Source: CBDCXF01 sp965223755
Lineage (GTDB): Bacteria > Acidobacteriota > Thermoanaerobaculia > Multivoradales > JAHEKO01
Direction of reading: 5' to 3'
NCBI GenBank assembly: GCA_965223755.1
Contig: CBDCXF010000002.1
Coordinates: forward strand, 930,001-994,000
DNA length: 64,000 bases
Below, one piece after another: positions 53,098 through 62,176 of the stretch (within the stretch, counting starts at the first letter, position 1; every line of letters starts with the position of its first letter). Under the pieces are notes generated by a model, which saw only the letters and a program-made list of their open reading frames with translations, was not told the origin of the DNA and did no database searches. A program made the translations under genes and the position numbers.

Positions 53098-54900
53098 TTG
53101 GATTTGAGACGTTTACTACTCGCCGCGTTGCTGTCGCTGGCGGTGTTGCTCGCGTGGCAGTGGATGTTCCCGCCGCCCGCTCCGTCAACTTCCGAGCCGG
53201 TCGAACTCGTCGATCCAATCGAGCGAAATGCGGTCGGGAAAACCCCAGTTGAGGAAACCTCAGATGAGGAAGCCTTAGCCGAGGAGTCCGTAGCTAACGA
53301 TTCCTCTGCGGCCGACTCGAGGCCGGCTGGAACGACGGCAACCAACCCAGCAGAGTTGGCGACCGATGTGGGATCGGCCTCGGAGGTCCCCGACTACCCT
53401 GTCCGGATGGCTGAAACCGAGCGCGTCGTGGTGCTGGAAAATGGAACGCGGCGGGCTGAATTCACCAATCGCGGGGCCATCCTGCAGCACTATGTCCTGT
53501 TGGATCAGCAAGAAACCGGCGGCGGTGAACTCGACTTGGTGCGCCGGCGCGAAGGCGGGTTGTGGCCGTTCGCTTTGGTTGAGGGATCCGTTGCTTCTGA
53601 AATCAACCAAGGCCTGTTCGTCGTTGAGCAAGGCAGCGACTGGGCCAAGTTCGAATATGCCGATGGCGGAGTGCGGGTGTTCAAAAGCTGGCGCCTGCTC
53701 GACAATGGCGCCTTCGATTTTGAAATCGAGGTCGACGGTTTAGAGGATTGGGCGTGGCACTTCGGCCCCGGGGTGCGCAACGCTCCACCCAGCGAAAACC
53801 TCAGCCGCATTATGCGCCGCAACGCCGTGTACTTAAGCGGCGGCGACGTCGAGACGATTGCCGCGCGGAGCGCCGATGCCACAGTATCGGTGCCGGCGGC
53901 GGCACTGTCGTGGTTCGGCATCGAGGACAACTATTTTCTGGCGGCTGCGGTGGCCCCCACCATGACCGGAGAAGTCCGTTGGGTGCCGTTTCGCGCCACG
54001 GCCGAAGAAGGGGGGATTGGCACTTGGGTCAGCCCCGGGCCTGTTTTTGAAGCCGCCGACAAGGCCACCACCGAGTGGGGTGTGTGGGTGTTCCCCGCCA
54101 GTGAAGCCTGGTCCGGGGAGGTCTACTTGGGCGACAAGGCCATCGACGAACTCAAGCAGGTCGCCCCTCGTCTCGACGACACGGTTCACACCGGATTCCT
54201 CAAGATCTTGGCGCGGCCGCTGCACGCGGCCCTGCGTTGGATCCACAACAACATCGTCGCCAACTACGGCTGGTCGATCGTCTTGTTGACCGTGCTGGTG
54301 CGTTTGCTGCTGTTTCCACTCACCCACAAGAGCGCCGTTTCGATGCGCAAAATGCAAGCGCTCAATCCACGCATTCAAGCGATTCGACAGAAGTATCGCC
54401 CCAAGCTCAAAGACAAGCAGGGGCGACCCAACGTCGAGATGCAGCGCAAAATGAACGAAGAGGTAATGGCAGTCTACAAGGGCGAGGGAGTCAACCCTGC
54501 CGGCGGGTGCCTACCGATGCTTCTTCAGCTTCCGGTCTTCATCGCCTTCTATTCGATGCTCCCGGTTGCGGTCGAGTTGCGCAACGCTCCGTGGCTGGGA
54601 TGGATCCAGGATCTGTCCGTTCCGGATCCGTTCTACGTGCTGCCGATCGTCATGGGGGTCAGCCAGTTGGCCTTTCAGCGCCTCATGCCTTCCACCGGCG
54701 ACAAGACGCAGCAGCGCATCATGATGGTGATGCCCATCTTCTTCACCTTTCTCTTTCTCAAGTTCGCAGCCGGCCTGGTGCTCTACTGGTTGACCAGCAA
54801 TCTGCTGGGCATCGGCCAGCAGTTGATCACCAACCGGCTGCTAGGTCCTCCAGCCGCTGCAACGCAGCCGGAGCGAAAAAAAGGAAAACGCAATGAGTGA
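53098..54900 (+). CDS. yidC: membrane protein insertase YidC
   Basis: 600 residues from a TTG (LDLRRLLLAALLS). Long Gram-negative-type YidC: an N-terminal membrane anchor (about 3-23), an acidic linker, a large periplasmic domain (about 95-370), then the conserved insertase core with NYGWSIVLLTVLVRLLLFPL, GCLPMLLQLPVFIAFYSML and a C-terminal basic tail. The linker contains repeat-encoded pentapeptides PVEET SDEEA LAEES. The long periplasmic form agrees with a diderm cell. It overlaps jag by 8 bp. Confidence 0.95.
   Translation: MDLRRLLLAALLSLAVLLAWQWMFPPPAPSTSEPVELVDPIERNAVGKTPVEETSDEEALAEESVANDSSAADSRPAGTTATNPAELATDVGSASEVPDYPVRMAETERVVVLENGTRRAEFTNRGAILQHYVLLDQQETGGGELDLVRRREGGLWPFALVEGSVASEINQGLFVVEQGSDWAKFEYADGGVRVFKSWRLLDNGAFDFEIEVDGLEDWAWHFGPGVRNAPPSENLSRIMRRNAVYLSGGDVETIAARSADATVSVPAAALSWFGIEDNYFLAAAVAPTMTGEVRWVPFRATAEEGGIGTWVSPGPVFEAADKATTEWGVWVFPASEAWSGEVYLGDKAIDELKQVAPRLDDTVHTGFLKILARPLHAALRWIHNNIVANYGWSIVLLTVLVRLLLFPLTHKSAVSMRKMQALNPRIQAIRQKYRPKLKDKQGRPNVEMQRKMNEEVMAVYKGEGVNPAGGCLPMLLQLPVFIAFYSMLPVAVELRNAPWLGWIQDLSVPDPFYVLPIVMGVSQLAFQRLMPSTGDKTQQRIMMVMPIFFTFLFLKFAAGLVLYWLTSNLLGIGQQLITNRLLGPPAAATQPERKKGKRNE
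53244..53288. repeat. in-frame 3 x 15-bp repeat in the yidC linker
   Basis: CCCAGTTGAGGAAAC, CTCAGATGAGGAAGC and CTTAGCCGAGGAGTC (53244-53258, 53259-53273, 53274-53288) encode PVEET, SDEEA and LAEES between the membrane anchor and the periplasmic domain. Confidence 0.75.
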
Positions 54901-55969
54901 GCGCAGGTACTTCTCAGGAAATTCCGTGGAGCAAGCGGTGATGAACGCCGCTCGCCACTTCAAACTGCAACCGGACGACCTCTCCTATCGACAACTCGAG
55001 AAACGTACCGGGTTCGTCAAAACTCGCCGCGGGGTGGTGATCGAAGTGGATCCGGCCAGCCCACGCAAACCGCTCAGTGACGAAGAGGCCTACCGCCGGG
55101 CGATGAAGATGGATCCAGAGGCCCACTTGGGCCGAGATCCTCAGGATCGCTCGTACGTCACCGACGGCCTGGGTTCGCCCAAACGCGGCCGCAAACGCCA
55201 AGGCAAGAGCGCCGGCAAAAACTCGGGCAAGGGTCCAGCCCAGAAACGAGGCGGACGCGGTTCCAGTCGCAATCGCAACGAACGCGGGCAGAGTCGGTCG
55301 GCACGTTCGCGCGGCGCGCAGCGGCAGGACGCGCCAAAAGAATCGAGAGATCGATCCAATAACGGACAGCGGCAACAGGCGCAGCCAACCCGCGCCGATG
55401 TCCCCGCCCTCGAAGTACAGCCACGCCATCAAGGACAAGCCGAGAAGCGCGAGATCGATGAGCGCAAGCGCGTGGCGGTCGCCCCCGCTCGTCCAGAGCG
55501 CGAAAGGGTACGGGCCAACGGAGAAAACGCGGAGGCAGCCCGTGCGGGCATTGACAATCTCGTCCATTTGGCCGGGCTCGACCTGACCGCCGAGGTCTAC
55601 GAAGGCGACGAGCGCCTGGAGATCGAGCTCACGGGTGAGGATGAACGCAGGGTGACTCGCAAACGCGGCGAAGTTCTGACCTCCCTGCAGCAGCTTTTGC
55701 CGGGATTGGTTCGCTCACGCACCGGAGAGCGAATTTTCTGCCGCGTCGACTGTGATCGGTTCCATGAGATTCGGGAAGAGCGCCTGCGCGATCTGGCGCA
55801 GCGTGTCGCTGGCAAGGTCGAGCGCAATCAGCGTCCGCAAGTGCTGGAATCGATGCCACCCGACGAGCGCCGCATTGTGCACATCACCTTGACCGACGAT
55901 CCATCGGTGAGCACGGAGAGCCTCGGCAGCGGATATTTCAAGCGGATTCGCGTCGTTCCAGTTCGCTGA
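54893..55969 (+). CDS. jag: Jag/KhpB-type RNA-binding protein (Jag-N, KH, R3H)
   Basis: 358 residues. N-terminal Jag-N domain (about 1-55, RYFSGNSVEQAVMNAARHF). A very long basic, Arg/Lys/Gln/Ser-rich linker (about 95-220) is followed by a KH-type domain (LTAEVYEGDERLEIELTGED) and an R3H domain (CDRFHEIREERLRDLAQRV, RRIVHITLTDD). It binds RNA, often with KhpA. The linker is longer and more basic than in most homologues and may itself bind RNA. It overlaps yidC by 8 bp and rsmG (opposite strand) by 32 bp. Confidence 0.9.
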   Translation: MSERRYFSGNSVEQAVMNAARHFKLQPDDLSYRQLEKRTGFVKTRRGVVIEVDPASPRKPLSDEEAYRRAMKMDPEAHLGRDPQDRSYVTDGLGSPKRGRKRQGKSAGKNSGKGPAQKRGGRGSSRNRNERGQSRSARSRGAQRQDAPKESRDRSNNGQRQQAQPTRADVPALEVQPRHQGQAEKREIDERKRVAVAPARPERERVRANGENAEAARAGIDNLVHLAGLDLTAEVYEGDERLEIELTGEDERRVTRKRGEVLTSLQQLLPGLVRSRTGERIFCRVDCDRFHEIREERLRDLAQRVAGKVERNQRPQVLESMPPDERRIVHITLTDDPSVSTESLGSGYFKRIRVVPVR

Positions 55970-56603
55970 AGCTGTCGCTTCTCCGCCATACTGTCAGCCG
56001 CGGAGACTCCCTCTCTCCCGGATGGGCCCCCATGCGTGTCCAGGTGTCGCTCGGTGGTTCTGCCCCCGGTCCCCAGGCGAGCCAAGTTGCTCGTTCAATC
56101 AGGACAGACTCCAGTTCTGCCCCATAGCGCCGGAGGTCGACCGCCCGCGCTGTGAGAGCCGAAAACGACTTCGCCAAGTTGGGATGAACGTCCTCCCACC
56201 TCTGTCCGTGCACCTCAACATTGTTGAGGTTCATGGCGGCAGCGGTTTGGCGGAGGAACGCAGCTTTGCGCTCGCGCCCTTCGACGAGGACAAAGTGCAG
56301 GTCGCCCCGGGCGGCCGCAAGCACTAGACCCGGAAAGCCGGCCCCGGAGCCGAAATCCAAGACGGAGCCGTCGGCCGGCATGTGGCCGATAGCAAGCAAG
56401 GAGTCCCAGTAGTGAGACTTGGGCGCCTGCTGCACCGTGCCGCGCCCGATCAGCGCCACTGCCGGCAGCCAGCGGCGCAAAAGGTCGTAATGGACGTGAA
56501 GTACTGACCATAGCGAAGGGTCTAGAGGCCCGTTGACAGGTCCTGCAATTTCGATCTGGTGGCGAAGCTCCGCTTCAGAAAGCTCGGCGAGTTGTGGCCT
56601 CAT
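55938..56603 (-). CDS. rsmG: 16S rRNA (guanine-527-N7)-methyltransferase RsmG
   Basis: 221 residues from ATG 56601-56603; a much longer frame upstream is a shadow of the neighbouring gene. The SAM-binding motif is VLDFGSGAGFPGLVLAAA, preceded by HYWDSLLAI and followed by FVLVEGRERKAAFLRQ and SFSALTARAV. It methylates 16S rRNA. In many genomes rsmG lies on the parAB strand; here it is reversed and convergent with jag. Its ATG overlaps the stop of the LAGLIDADG-type gene. Confidence 0.93.
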   Translation of the reverse strand: MRPQLAELSEAELRHQIEIAGPVNGPLDPSLWSVLHVHYDLLRRWLPAVALIGRGTVQQAPKSHYWDSLLAIGHMPADGSVLDFGSGAGFPGLVLAAARGDLHFVLVEGRERKAAFLRQTAAAMNLNNVEVHGQRWEDVHPNLAKSFSALTARAVDLRRYGAELESVLIERATWLAWGPGAEPPSDTWTRMGAHPGERESPRLTVWRRSDSFSELERRESA

Positions 56604-56944
56604 CCGGCGGAGTCCATTCCGTAGTCGGCTTTCATCGCCAGATAACGGCGGTGCGCCTTGGTGTCGATGTCTGCGCTGAGCTCCCGGTCCAAGATAGGAA
56701 CCAAATCCTCGCGCAGGCAGACCCCGCGTGCCATCCATTGGAAATAGCTGCGCCCTCCGTGGTGATAAGGACCGTAGAGCTTGGAACGCGGAAAACGCTT
56801 CATGAGCCAACCGAAAAGAGCCTCGTGATCGGTGTGCATGCGCAAGGTGATCTGCGGTTGCCGTCCGTCGCCTCCGAAGTGGCCTTCTCCCACCAGGATT
56901 CCGACTAAAAGGCCGCGGTCGAAAGGAGAAAGGTCGGTTTTCAT
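56600..56944 (-). CDS. stand-alone single-motif LAGLIDADG-like protein
   Basis: 114 residues. RGLLVGILVGEGHFGGDG near the N-terminus has the form of a LAGLIDADG helix ending in a catalytic-type acid (GEG), and the following QITLRMHTDHEALFGWLMKR fits the beta-alpha part of that fold. Only one motif is present, so it would act as a dimer if it is a nuclease. It is not inside an intron or intein. It is coupled to rsmG (ATGA) and lies next to the parS-like site, so it may be a domesticated regulator rather than a homing enzyme. Confidence 0.65.
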   Translation of the reverse strand: MKTDLSPFDRGLLVGILVGEGHFGGDGRQPQITLRMHTDHEALFGWLMKRFPRSKLYGPYHHGGRSYFQWMARGVCLREDLVPILDRELSADIDTKAHRRYLAMKADYGMDSAG

Positions 56945-56958
56945 GGGTTCTAGAGAGT

Positions 56959-56987
56959 TGTTTCACCGTCAAGTTTCCCGTGAAACA
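56959..56987. promoter_or_regulatory. parS-like centromere site upstream of parA
   Basis: AGTTTCCCGTGAAACA at 56972-56987 matches the bacterial parS consensus TGTTTCACGTGAAACA at 14 of 16 positions. A further half-site TGTTTCAC stands at 56959-56966. It lies 68 bp before the parA start, where parS is often found, and should be bound by ParB. Confidence 0.75.
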
Positions 56988-57055
56988 CCGCCGCCGTCAA
57001 CCTACGCTACTCTCTGGCCACAATTCGGTTAGAGTGCACGACGACCGGGGAACCC

Positions 57056-57820
57056 GTGGGTAGGATCGTCGCCATAGCAAACCAAAAAGGGGGGGTCGGA
57101 AAGACCACAACCAGCGTCAACTTGGCCGCAGCGCTGGCGGTTTTGGAGCGCCGCGTGCTTCTTGTTGACTGCGACCCACAGCGCAACGCGACCCGGGGTT
57201 TGGGTGTCGAGCTCGTAGCTGACGACCACAGTCTCTACGACGTTTTACTCGGCGATTGTTCGTTGAAAGATGTCATCCATCCCACCACTCTCGAACATTT
57301 GCAGTTGGTCCCGTCACAAAGAGATCTAGTGGGGATCGAGGTGGAGTTTGTCGGCCGCGAGAATTGGCACCTGACGCTGCGCGATGCGCTGTTTTCGGTT
57401 GCCGCTGGCTACGATCACGTGATCCTCGACTGCCCACCTTCCTTGGGCCACCTAACCGTTTCGGCACTGTCTGCGGCGAACGGCGTGCTCATACCGTTGC
57501 AGTGTGAGTATTATGCGCTGGAAGGAATCAGCGAGTTGATGCAGACGCTCAAAAGAGTGCGTCAATCTCTCAATCCGGGTCTTTCCATCGCTGGGATTCT
57601 CCTCACCATGTTCGATGAGAGGACCAACCTGTCGAAGGATGTCGCCGCAGAAATCTACGCCCATTTTCCCGGCCAGGTTTACGAAAATAAGATTCCCCGC
57701 AACGTCCGCTTGGCGGAGGCTCCAAGTCATGGCTGTTCGGTCTTGGAATACGACATCGCCAGCCGTGGAGCTCAGGCGTACTTGAAAATGGCGCAAGAAT
57801 TTGTGAGGCGATCCGTATGA
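57056..57820 (+). CDS. parA: chromosome-partitioning ATPase ParA/Soj
   Basis: 254 residues from a GTG; the short N-terminus without a DNA-binding domain marks the chromosomal type. The deviant Walker A NQKGGVGKTTTSVNLAAAL is near residue 7, DHVILDCPPSLGHLTV forms the Walker A' and B region, and PRNVRLAEAPSHG is typical of Soj. It works with ParB and parS in origin segregation. It overlaps parB by 4 bp (ATGA). Confidence 0.96.
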   Translation: MGRIVAIANQKGGVGKTTTSVNLAAALAVLERRVLLVDCDPQRNATRGLGVELVADDHSLYDVLLGDCSLKDVIHPTTLEHLQLVPSQRDLVGIEVEFVGRENWHLTLRDALFSVAAGYDHVILDCPPSLGHLTVSALSAANGVLIPLQCEYYALEGISELMQTLKRVRQSLNPGLSIAGILLTMFDERTNLSKDVAAEIYAHFPGQVYENKIPRNVRLAEAPSHGCSVLEYDIASRGAQAYLKMAQEFVRRSV

Positions 57821-58713
57821 GTGCAAAGCGCAGAACCTTGGGACGCGGGCTGGACGCCTTGTTGGACTCCGTGGCCGACGCCCGAATCCCTGAAACCCGA
57901 ATCCCTGAAATGCAGGTCCCCGAAACGCCACCCCAGGCCACGACGCCGACTGGCACCAGCGTACCCATCGATCTCATCGACCCCAATCCGGAGCAACCAA
58001 GGACCCATTTTGACGAGACTGAACTGACTTCGTTGTCGAATTCGATTCGCGAACGCGGTTTGGTGCAGCCGATCGTGGTGGTCCCACGAGAGGGCCGGTT
58101 CCATATCATCGCCGGAGAGCGCCGCTGGCGGGCTGCACGTCTGGCCGGTCTCACCGAAGTTCCGGTTGTTTCCCGCGGCGAAACCAGCCAACAAGAACTG
58201 CTGGAATTGGCCTTGATCGAAAACCTTCAGCGTGCCGATCTCAACCCGGTCGACGAAGCTGCCGCCTATGCTGGCCTGCGCGATCGCTACCAGAGGACGC
58301 AAGAACAGATCGCGCAAAGTGTCGGCAAGAGCCGCGCGGCGATTGCCAACGCGCTCCGGCTGCTCGAGTTGCCGGATGTGGTGCAAGGTTGGCTACGTGA
58401 CGGCGCACTCAGCGCTGGGCAGGCGCGGCCGATGTTGGCTCTGGGAGATGAAGGAAAGATCATCGAGCTAGCCACGCGGGCTCGCGATGAGGGCTTGAGC
58501 GCTCGACAAATCGAAGCATTAGTGCGCTCGCAAACGCGAAAGAGGCGGCCGACCAAGGCCAAAGAGGCGCACGCACAGGCCGCGGAAGAGCGTCTGACCC
58601 GAGCCCTGCAGACCAAAGTTGAGATTCAACGCCGTGGCAAGGGTGGTTTCATCAAGCTCCACTTTCACTCCGAGGAGGAGCTCATGCGGCTGTTCGACTT
58701 TCTCAATCGTTAG
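57817..58713 (+). CDS. parB: chromosome-partitioning protein ParB
   Basis: 298 residues. After KRRTLGRGLDALL, an insert of three (R)IPET-like pentapeptides precedes the core. The ParB/CTP-binding box is IIAGERRWRAARLAGL and ALIENLQRADLNPVDEA. The helix-turn-helix (TQEQIAQSVGKSRAAIANAL) and a C-terminal dimerisation domain follow. It binds the parS-like site upstream of parA. Its 3' end overlaps the convergent phosphodiesterase gene by 11 bp. Confidence 0.95.
   Translation: MSAKRRTLGRGLDALLDSVADARIPETRIPEMQVPETPPQATTPTGTSVPIDLIDPNPEQPRTHFDETELTSLSNSIRERGLVQPIVVVPREGRFHIIAGERRWRAARLAGLTEVPVVSRGETSQQELLELALIENLQRADLNPVDEAAAYAGLRDRYQRTQEQIAQSVGKSRAAIANALRLLELPDVVQGWLRDGALSAGQARPMLALGDEGKIIELATRARDEGLSARQIEALVRSQTRKRRPTKAKEAHAQAAEERLTRALQTKVEIQRRGKGGFIKLHFHSEEELMRLFDFLNR
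57881..57925. repeat. in-frame 3 x 15-bp tandem repeat near the parB N-terminus
   Basis: CCCGAATCCCTGAAA (57881-57895), an identical copy (57896-57910) and TGCAGGTCCCCGAAA (57911-57925). They encode RIPET, RIPEM and QVPET between the LGRGLDALL N-terminus and the CTP-binding domain. Confidence 0.85.
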
Positions 58714-60250
58714 CTTCTCCGAGCCGCACGCCTTCATAGGTGCGGACGAAGCTGAGTGGCCTTTCAGCCAGCGCTTGCGGGTCAAAAGCCCGGGTGACGA
58801 CCTCACCATCCAGATCGGCGGCGACGGAGAAGCCAACCGCGTGGGCCAAGGTCGGCATCACGTCAACTAGGCGAATGGCCCCCAGTTGCTGTTGCCGGCG
58901 GATGCCAGGGCCGTGCAAGATCAGAACTCCATCGTGTCCACCACGGGCAGTTCCCCTGCCGGAAGAGTCGCCCCGCAAGTTGCTCAAAAAACGCTGCCAG
59001 CGAGGCTGTGGGGCGTACCCGTGAACCGAAACAACGGCCGTAACTCTTGGTTCTGGGAGAGTTGTGGCCCAGGAAGCGAGAGCACGGTCGAGATCGTGGT
59101 ACGCATCGACCAGGCTCGCGGAGGCCTCCAGTATCTCCGTTCTGTTGTCCCCTTGTTGGGTGGCGATGAAAGCTCCAAAAGCACTCCGCGACGGGGGAAC
59201 CAAGTCCCGAACGCGAACGAAGGTGCAGGGTGCGTCGTCCAAGGCTGCGAGCTCCGCCGCGGAGGTCGGTTGGTCCCGAGTCGGCCAGCCGATGACCGTC
59301 GTACTGCGCTCGGAATCTTCACAGAGCGACCACAAAGGTCTCCGGCGCAGGGCTGACGGTTGGAGAGGCGCCGAGCCGTGCCGCACGCCCCACAACTCGA
59401 ACAGGATCCACTCCGGAATCAAGCGCAGATCTACTCGAGGCCCGAGCGAGGGCTGATACACGGCGCCACTGCGAATTCCGTGACGGAAGGGCCAAACACC
59501 GGTTGCAACTGTGGACCAAAGAGCGTCCTCTTGCGGCGGTTTGAGGGTCGTAATCGGTGCTACAACCCCTTCGTCCATCCAGCGACTCAACACTGGCATC
59601 GATCCTTGTTCAACCAGTGGTAGAAGGGCTTCGCGAGTGAGTCCATCGATACCGACGACCACCAGTGGAAGGTCGGTTGCGGCGCTGACCCGTTGAGATT
59701 GGTTGTCTGGAGGTTGAATGCTGAGATTGGGCCGCAAGGCGACCGAAGCAGCGACAACGACAACAGCGGTGACGGCGACAAGACTGGCGCTACGGTGGCT
59801 GTACGGACGTTTGTGAAGGGTGTGCAAAAGAGCGGTATAGAACACCACCAACGCCCCCGCACCGGCAATCATCGTTGCTTGAAGCAAGCGACCGTTGACT
59901 TGCGCCGGAAAATAGAGGCCCCAACGGGAAGCATGAATCGCGAGGAAGAAAGTTGCAGCAATCAATACCAAGCAAACGGCCCAGGGCAAAAACAAAACCA
60001 CGCGTTGTGAGTTGCGCCACAGAAAAGGCAAAGTGAGAAAGGCTGTTGCGGCGGCACCGATACCGGCGTACGCGCCCACTAGGCCGGCCACGACTTGCGG
60101 AGCCTGCCCGACCTCCGGATTGAGAAACAGCACCAAAGCTCCAACCATCGCTCCGGCCAAGATCCCTGGCGTCATTGCCGCTGCAATCGAGATCAATGTG
60201 GCGGCGGGCGCGGAGTTGGGGTGATTGGGAGAGAGGCCGGCGGAGGTCAA
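58703..60250 (-). CDS. membrane-anchored alkaline-phosphatase-superfamily phosphodiesterase
   Basis: 515 residues from a TTG; an ATG at 60175 (MTPGILAGAMVGALVLF) is a possible alternative. Five or so hydrophobic segments fill the first 185 residues. A soluble domain of the type I phosphodiesterase/nucleotide pyrophosphatase group follows: VVVGIDGLTREALLPLV with the metal Asp, DALWSTVATGVWPFRHGI with the nucleophile region, VSVHGYAPQ and RGGHDGVLILHGPGI. The enzyme may act on phosphate esters outside the membrane; the substrate is unknown. Confidence 0.75.
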   Translation of the reverse strand: MTSAGLSPNHPNSAPAATLISIAAAMTPGILAGAMVGALVLFLNPEVGQAPQVVAGLVGAYAGIGAAATAFLTLPFLWRNSQRVVLFLPWAVCLVLIAATFFLAIHASRWGLYFPAQVNGRLLQATMIAGAGALVVFYTALLHTLHKRPYSHRSASLVAVTAVVVVAASVALRPNLSIQPPDNQSQRVSAATDLPLVVVGIDGLTREALLPLVEQGSMPVLSRWMDEGVVAPITTLKPPQEDALWSTVATGVWPFRHGIRSGAVYQPSLGPRVDLRLIPEWILFELWGVRHGSAPLQPSALRRRPLWSLCEDSERSTTVIGWPTRDQPTSAAELAALDDAPCTFVRVRDLVPPSRSAFGAFIATQQGDNRTEILEASASLVDAYHDLDRALASWATTLPEPRVTAVVSVHGYAPQPRWQRFLSNLRGDSSGRGTARGGHDGVLILHGPGIRRQQQLGAIRLVDVMPTLAHAVGFSVAADLDGEVVTRAFDPQALAERPLSFVRTYEGVRLGEAND

Positions 60251-60343
60251 CGTCCTTGGTATCGTGGTTGTGGGTATTGTCGGTTGGCGAATCAGTCTTC
60301 TCTATCTGCTTCCATATTAAAAAAACGGGCTCCATACTAAAAG

Positions 60344-61402
60344 ATGCACGGGCGCGACATGTGGTTAGAGGCACTCTACAAGTGGACCCGGCCGTTGCTG
60401 TTTAGATTGCCGGCGGAAACTGCGCACCACCTGGGCTTGGCCTTCCTGCGCATGGCCCGTGGGGAATTGAGAGCATGGCAGCCGCCGGAGAACTTGAGGC
60501 AAAAGCTATTCGGTCGTGTCATAACTTCGCCCATCGGGCTTGCAGCCGGCTTCGACAAAGACGCACTCTGTCTACCCGCCTGGCCTCACTTGGGATTCGG
60601 ATTTGTCGAGGTCGGGACGGTAACCCCACGGGCGCAACCGGGCAGCCCTAAGCCGCGTCTTTTTCGCCTGGAAAGTGAGAAGAGCCTGCAGAATTGGATG
60701 GGATTCAATGGCCGCGGCGTGCAGCATTTACAGCGACGGTTGCGGTCGTATCGAGGGAGTTCTCCGGTTGGAGTGAATATCGGCAAGAACGCCCAAACAG
60801 CGATTGAAGATGCCGCCGACGACTATCTAGACTGCCTGCGAAATGTGGACGAACTGTGCGATTTCGTGGTCGTCAACGTGTCTTCCCCCAATACCGAGGC
60901 CCTGCGCAGTTTGCAGCAGCCTGAGCGTCTCCAAGGGCTCTTAGGGAAGCTGGTAGAGGCCTCATCGGTGCCCATCTTGATCAAGCTTTCACCGGACGAA
61001 TCCAACTCCGCATTGACGCAGATCACGGACCTTTCAGTGGACCTAGGGTGCCGTGGAATTGTTGTTTCTAATACAACGGTGGACTATAAAGGATACAAAG
61101 GCGGCAAAATCGAACACAAAGGGGGATTAAGCGGCCGAGTTCTCCGTGATCGAGCGGCTGCGTTGACGCAGCTCTTGGGGCGCCATCTGCGAGGTCGTGC
61201 GACGTTGATCAGTGTCGGAGGGATTGACAGTGCAGAGGACGCCTATCGGCGCATCCGAGCGGGGGCCAGTTTGGTCGAGGTCTATACCGGATTGATCTAT
61301 GGTGGCCCGTACCTCCCACGGCGGCTGGCGAGCGGACTGGCCGAGTTTGTGGATCGCGACGGGTATGCGAGCATCCAAGAAGCGGTGGGAGCAGACCTAT
61401 GA
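60344..61402 (+). CDS. pyrD: dihydroorotate dehydrogenase (quinone), class 2
   Basis: 352 residues. The class 2 N-terminal membrane-associating helix (MWLEALYKWTRPLLFRLPAE) precedes the FMN barrel, with PIGLAAGFDKDALCLP, VGVNIGKN, VVNVSSPNTEALRSLQ (serine as catalytic base), IKLSPD and LISVGGIDSAEDAYRRI. It oxidises dihydroorotate to orotate with quinone. ATG 60359 is an alternative start. Upstream the phrase TCCATA-TTAAAA is repeated (60311 and 60331). It overlaps pyrF by 4 bp. Confidence 0.96.
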   Translation: MHGRDMWLEALYKWTRPLLFRLPAETAHHLGLAFLRMARGELRAWQPPENLRQKLFGRVITSPIGLAAGFDKDALCLPAWPHLGFGFVEVGTVTPRAQPGSPKPRLFRLESEKSLQNWMGFNGRGVQHLQRRLRSYRGSSPVGVNIGKNAQTAIEDAADDYLDCLRNVDELCDFVVVNVSSPNTEALRSLQQPERLQGLLGKLVEASSVPILIKLSPDESNSALTQITDLSVDLGCRGIVVSNTTVDYKGYKGGKIEHKGGLSGRVLRDRAAALTQLLGRHLRGRATLISVGGIDSAEDAYRRIRAGASLVEVYTGLIYGGPYLPRRLASGLAEFVDRDGYASIQEAVGADL

Positions 61403-62118
61403 CGACCCCCTCTGAGCTCGACCAGAATCCACTGCAACGGGTGGCGGTGGCGCTGGATACGTCGGATCTGGAGCAGTTTTCCAGGTGGGCCAAATTCTTC
61501 GGGCCTCGCGTTGGCGTGTTGAAAGTAGGGCTGCAGGCGTTTGTACGCTGGGGCGAGCGGGCGGTTGTCGAGGCTCGTCGCTACAACGGCGAGATCTTTC
61601 TGGATCTCAAGGTGCACGACATCCCGCAGACCGTCGCCGGTGCCGTGCGCTCGGCTGAGCGGCTTGGGGCCACTTGGTTGACGGTGCACGCAGGGGGCGG
61701 TCCGGCGATGTTGCGAGCCGCGGTCGAAACCGCGTCTGAGGTACGGATCCTTGGCGTGACGGTGTTGACTCATCTTGACGATGAGCAAGTGGCCGACCTC
61801 AACTGGCCTGGAACTATCGGCGATCGCGTCCAGGACTGGGCCAAGCTCGCCGAAGACCAGGGTTGCGACGGAGTCGTCTGTTCTCCGCGCGAGCTGCAAG
61901 TCTTACGAGCTCAGTGTGGGAAGGACTTCCGCTTGGTTACTCCGGGAATTCGAGAAGTCGGAGATGCAGCGGACGATCAAAAGCGGACGTTGGGACCCGC
62001 CGAGGCGGTGGCCGCAGGTTCCGACATGCTGGTGATCGGCAGACCTTTGACACGAGCCCAAGATCCGGAAGCAGCCCTCCAGCGTCTCGCTGCGGCGCTC
62101 GTTCGTCCTACGTCTTAG
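61399..62118 (+). CDS. pyrF: orotidine 5'-phosphate decarboxylase
   Basis: 239 residues. Active-site DLKVHDIPQTVAGAVR, with the Asp-x-Lys-x-x-Asp arrangement, follows the VALDTSDLEQ start; VTPGIREVGDAADDQKR and VIGRPLTRAQDP are the phosphate-binding loops of group 1. It converts OMP to UMP, the last step of pyrimidine synthesis. The ATG overlaps the pyrD stop (ATGA), so the two act as one unit. Confidence 0.96.
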   Translation: MTTPSELDQNPLQRVAVALDTSDLEQFSRWAKFFGPRVGVLKVGLQAFVRWGERAVVEARRYNGEIFLDLKVHDIPQTVAGAVRSAERLGATWLTVHAGGGPAMLRAAVETASEVRILGVTVLTHLDDEQVADLNWPGTIGDRVQDWAKLAEDQGCDGVVCSPRELQVLRAQCGKDFRLVTPGIREVGDAADDQKRTLGPAEAVAAGSDMLVIGRPLTRAQDPEAALQRLAAALVRPTS

Positions 62119-62176
62119 CTCGGTCTTCCCGCGCGAAAAGGACTCAGGCGGTGGCGGGCCAGAAAAAACCAACCGG

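Noticed and set aside
56604..56972. Long N-terminal extension of rsmG
   Set aside because: The extension is the out-of-frame shadow of the LAGLIDADG-type gene; RsmG homology begins at ATG 56603, which overlaps that gene's stop.
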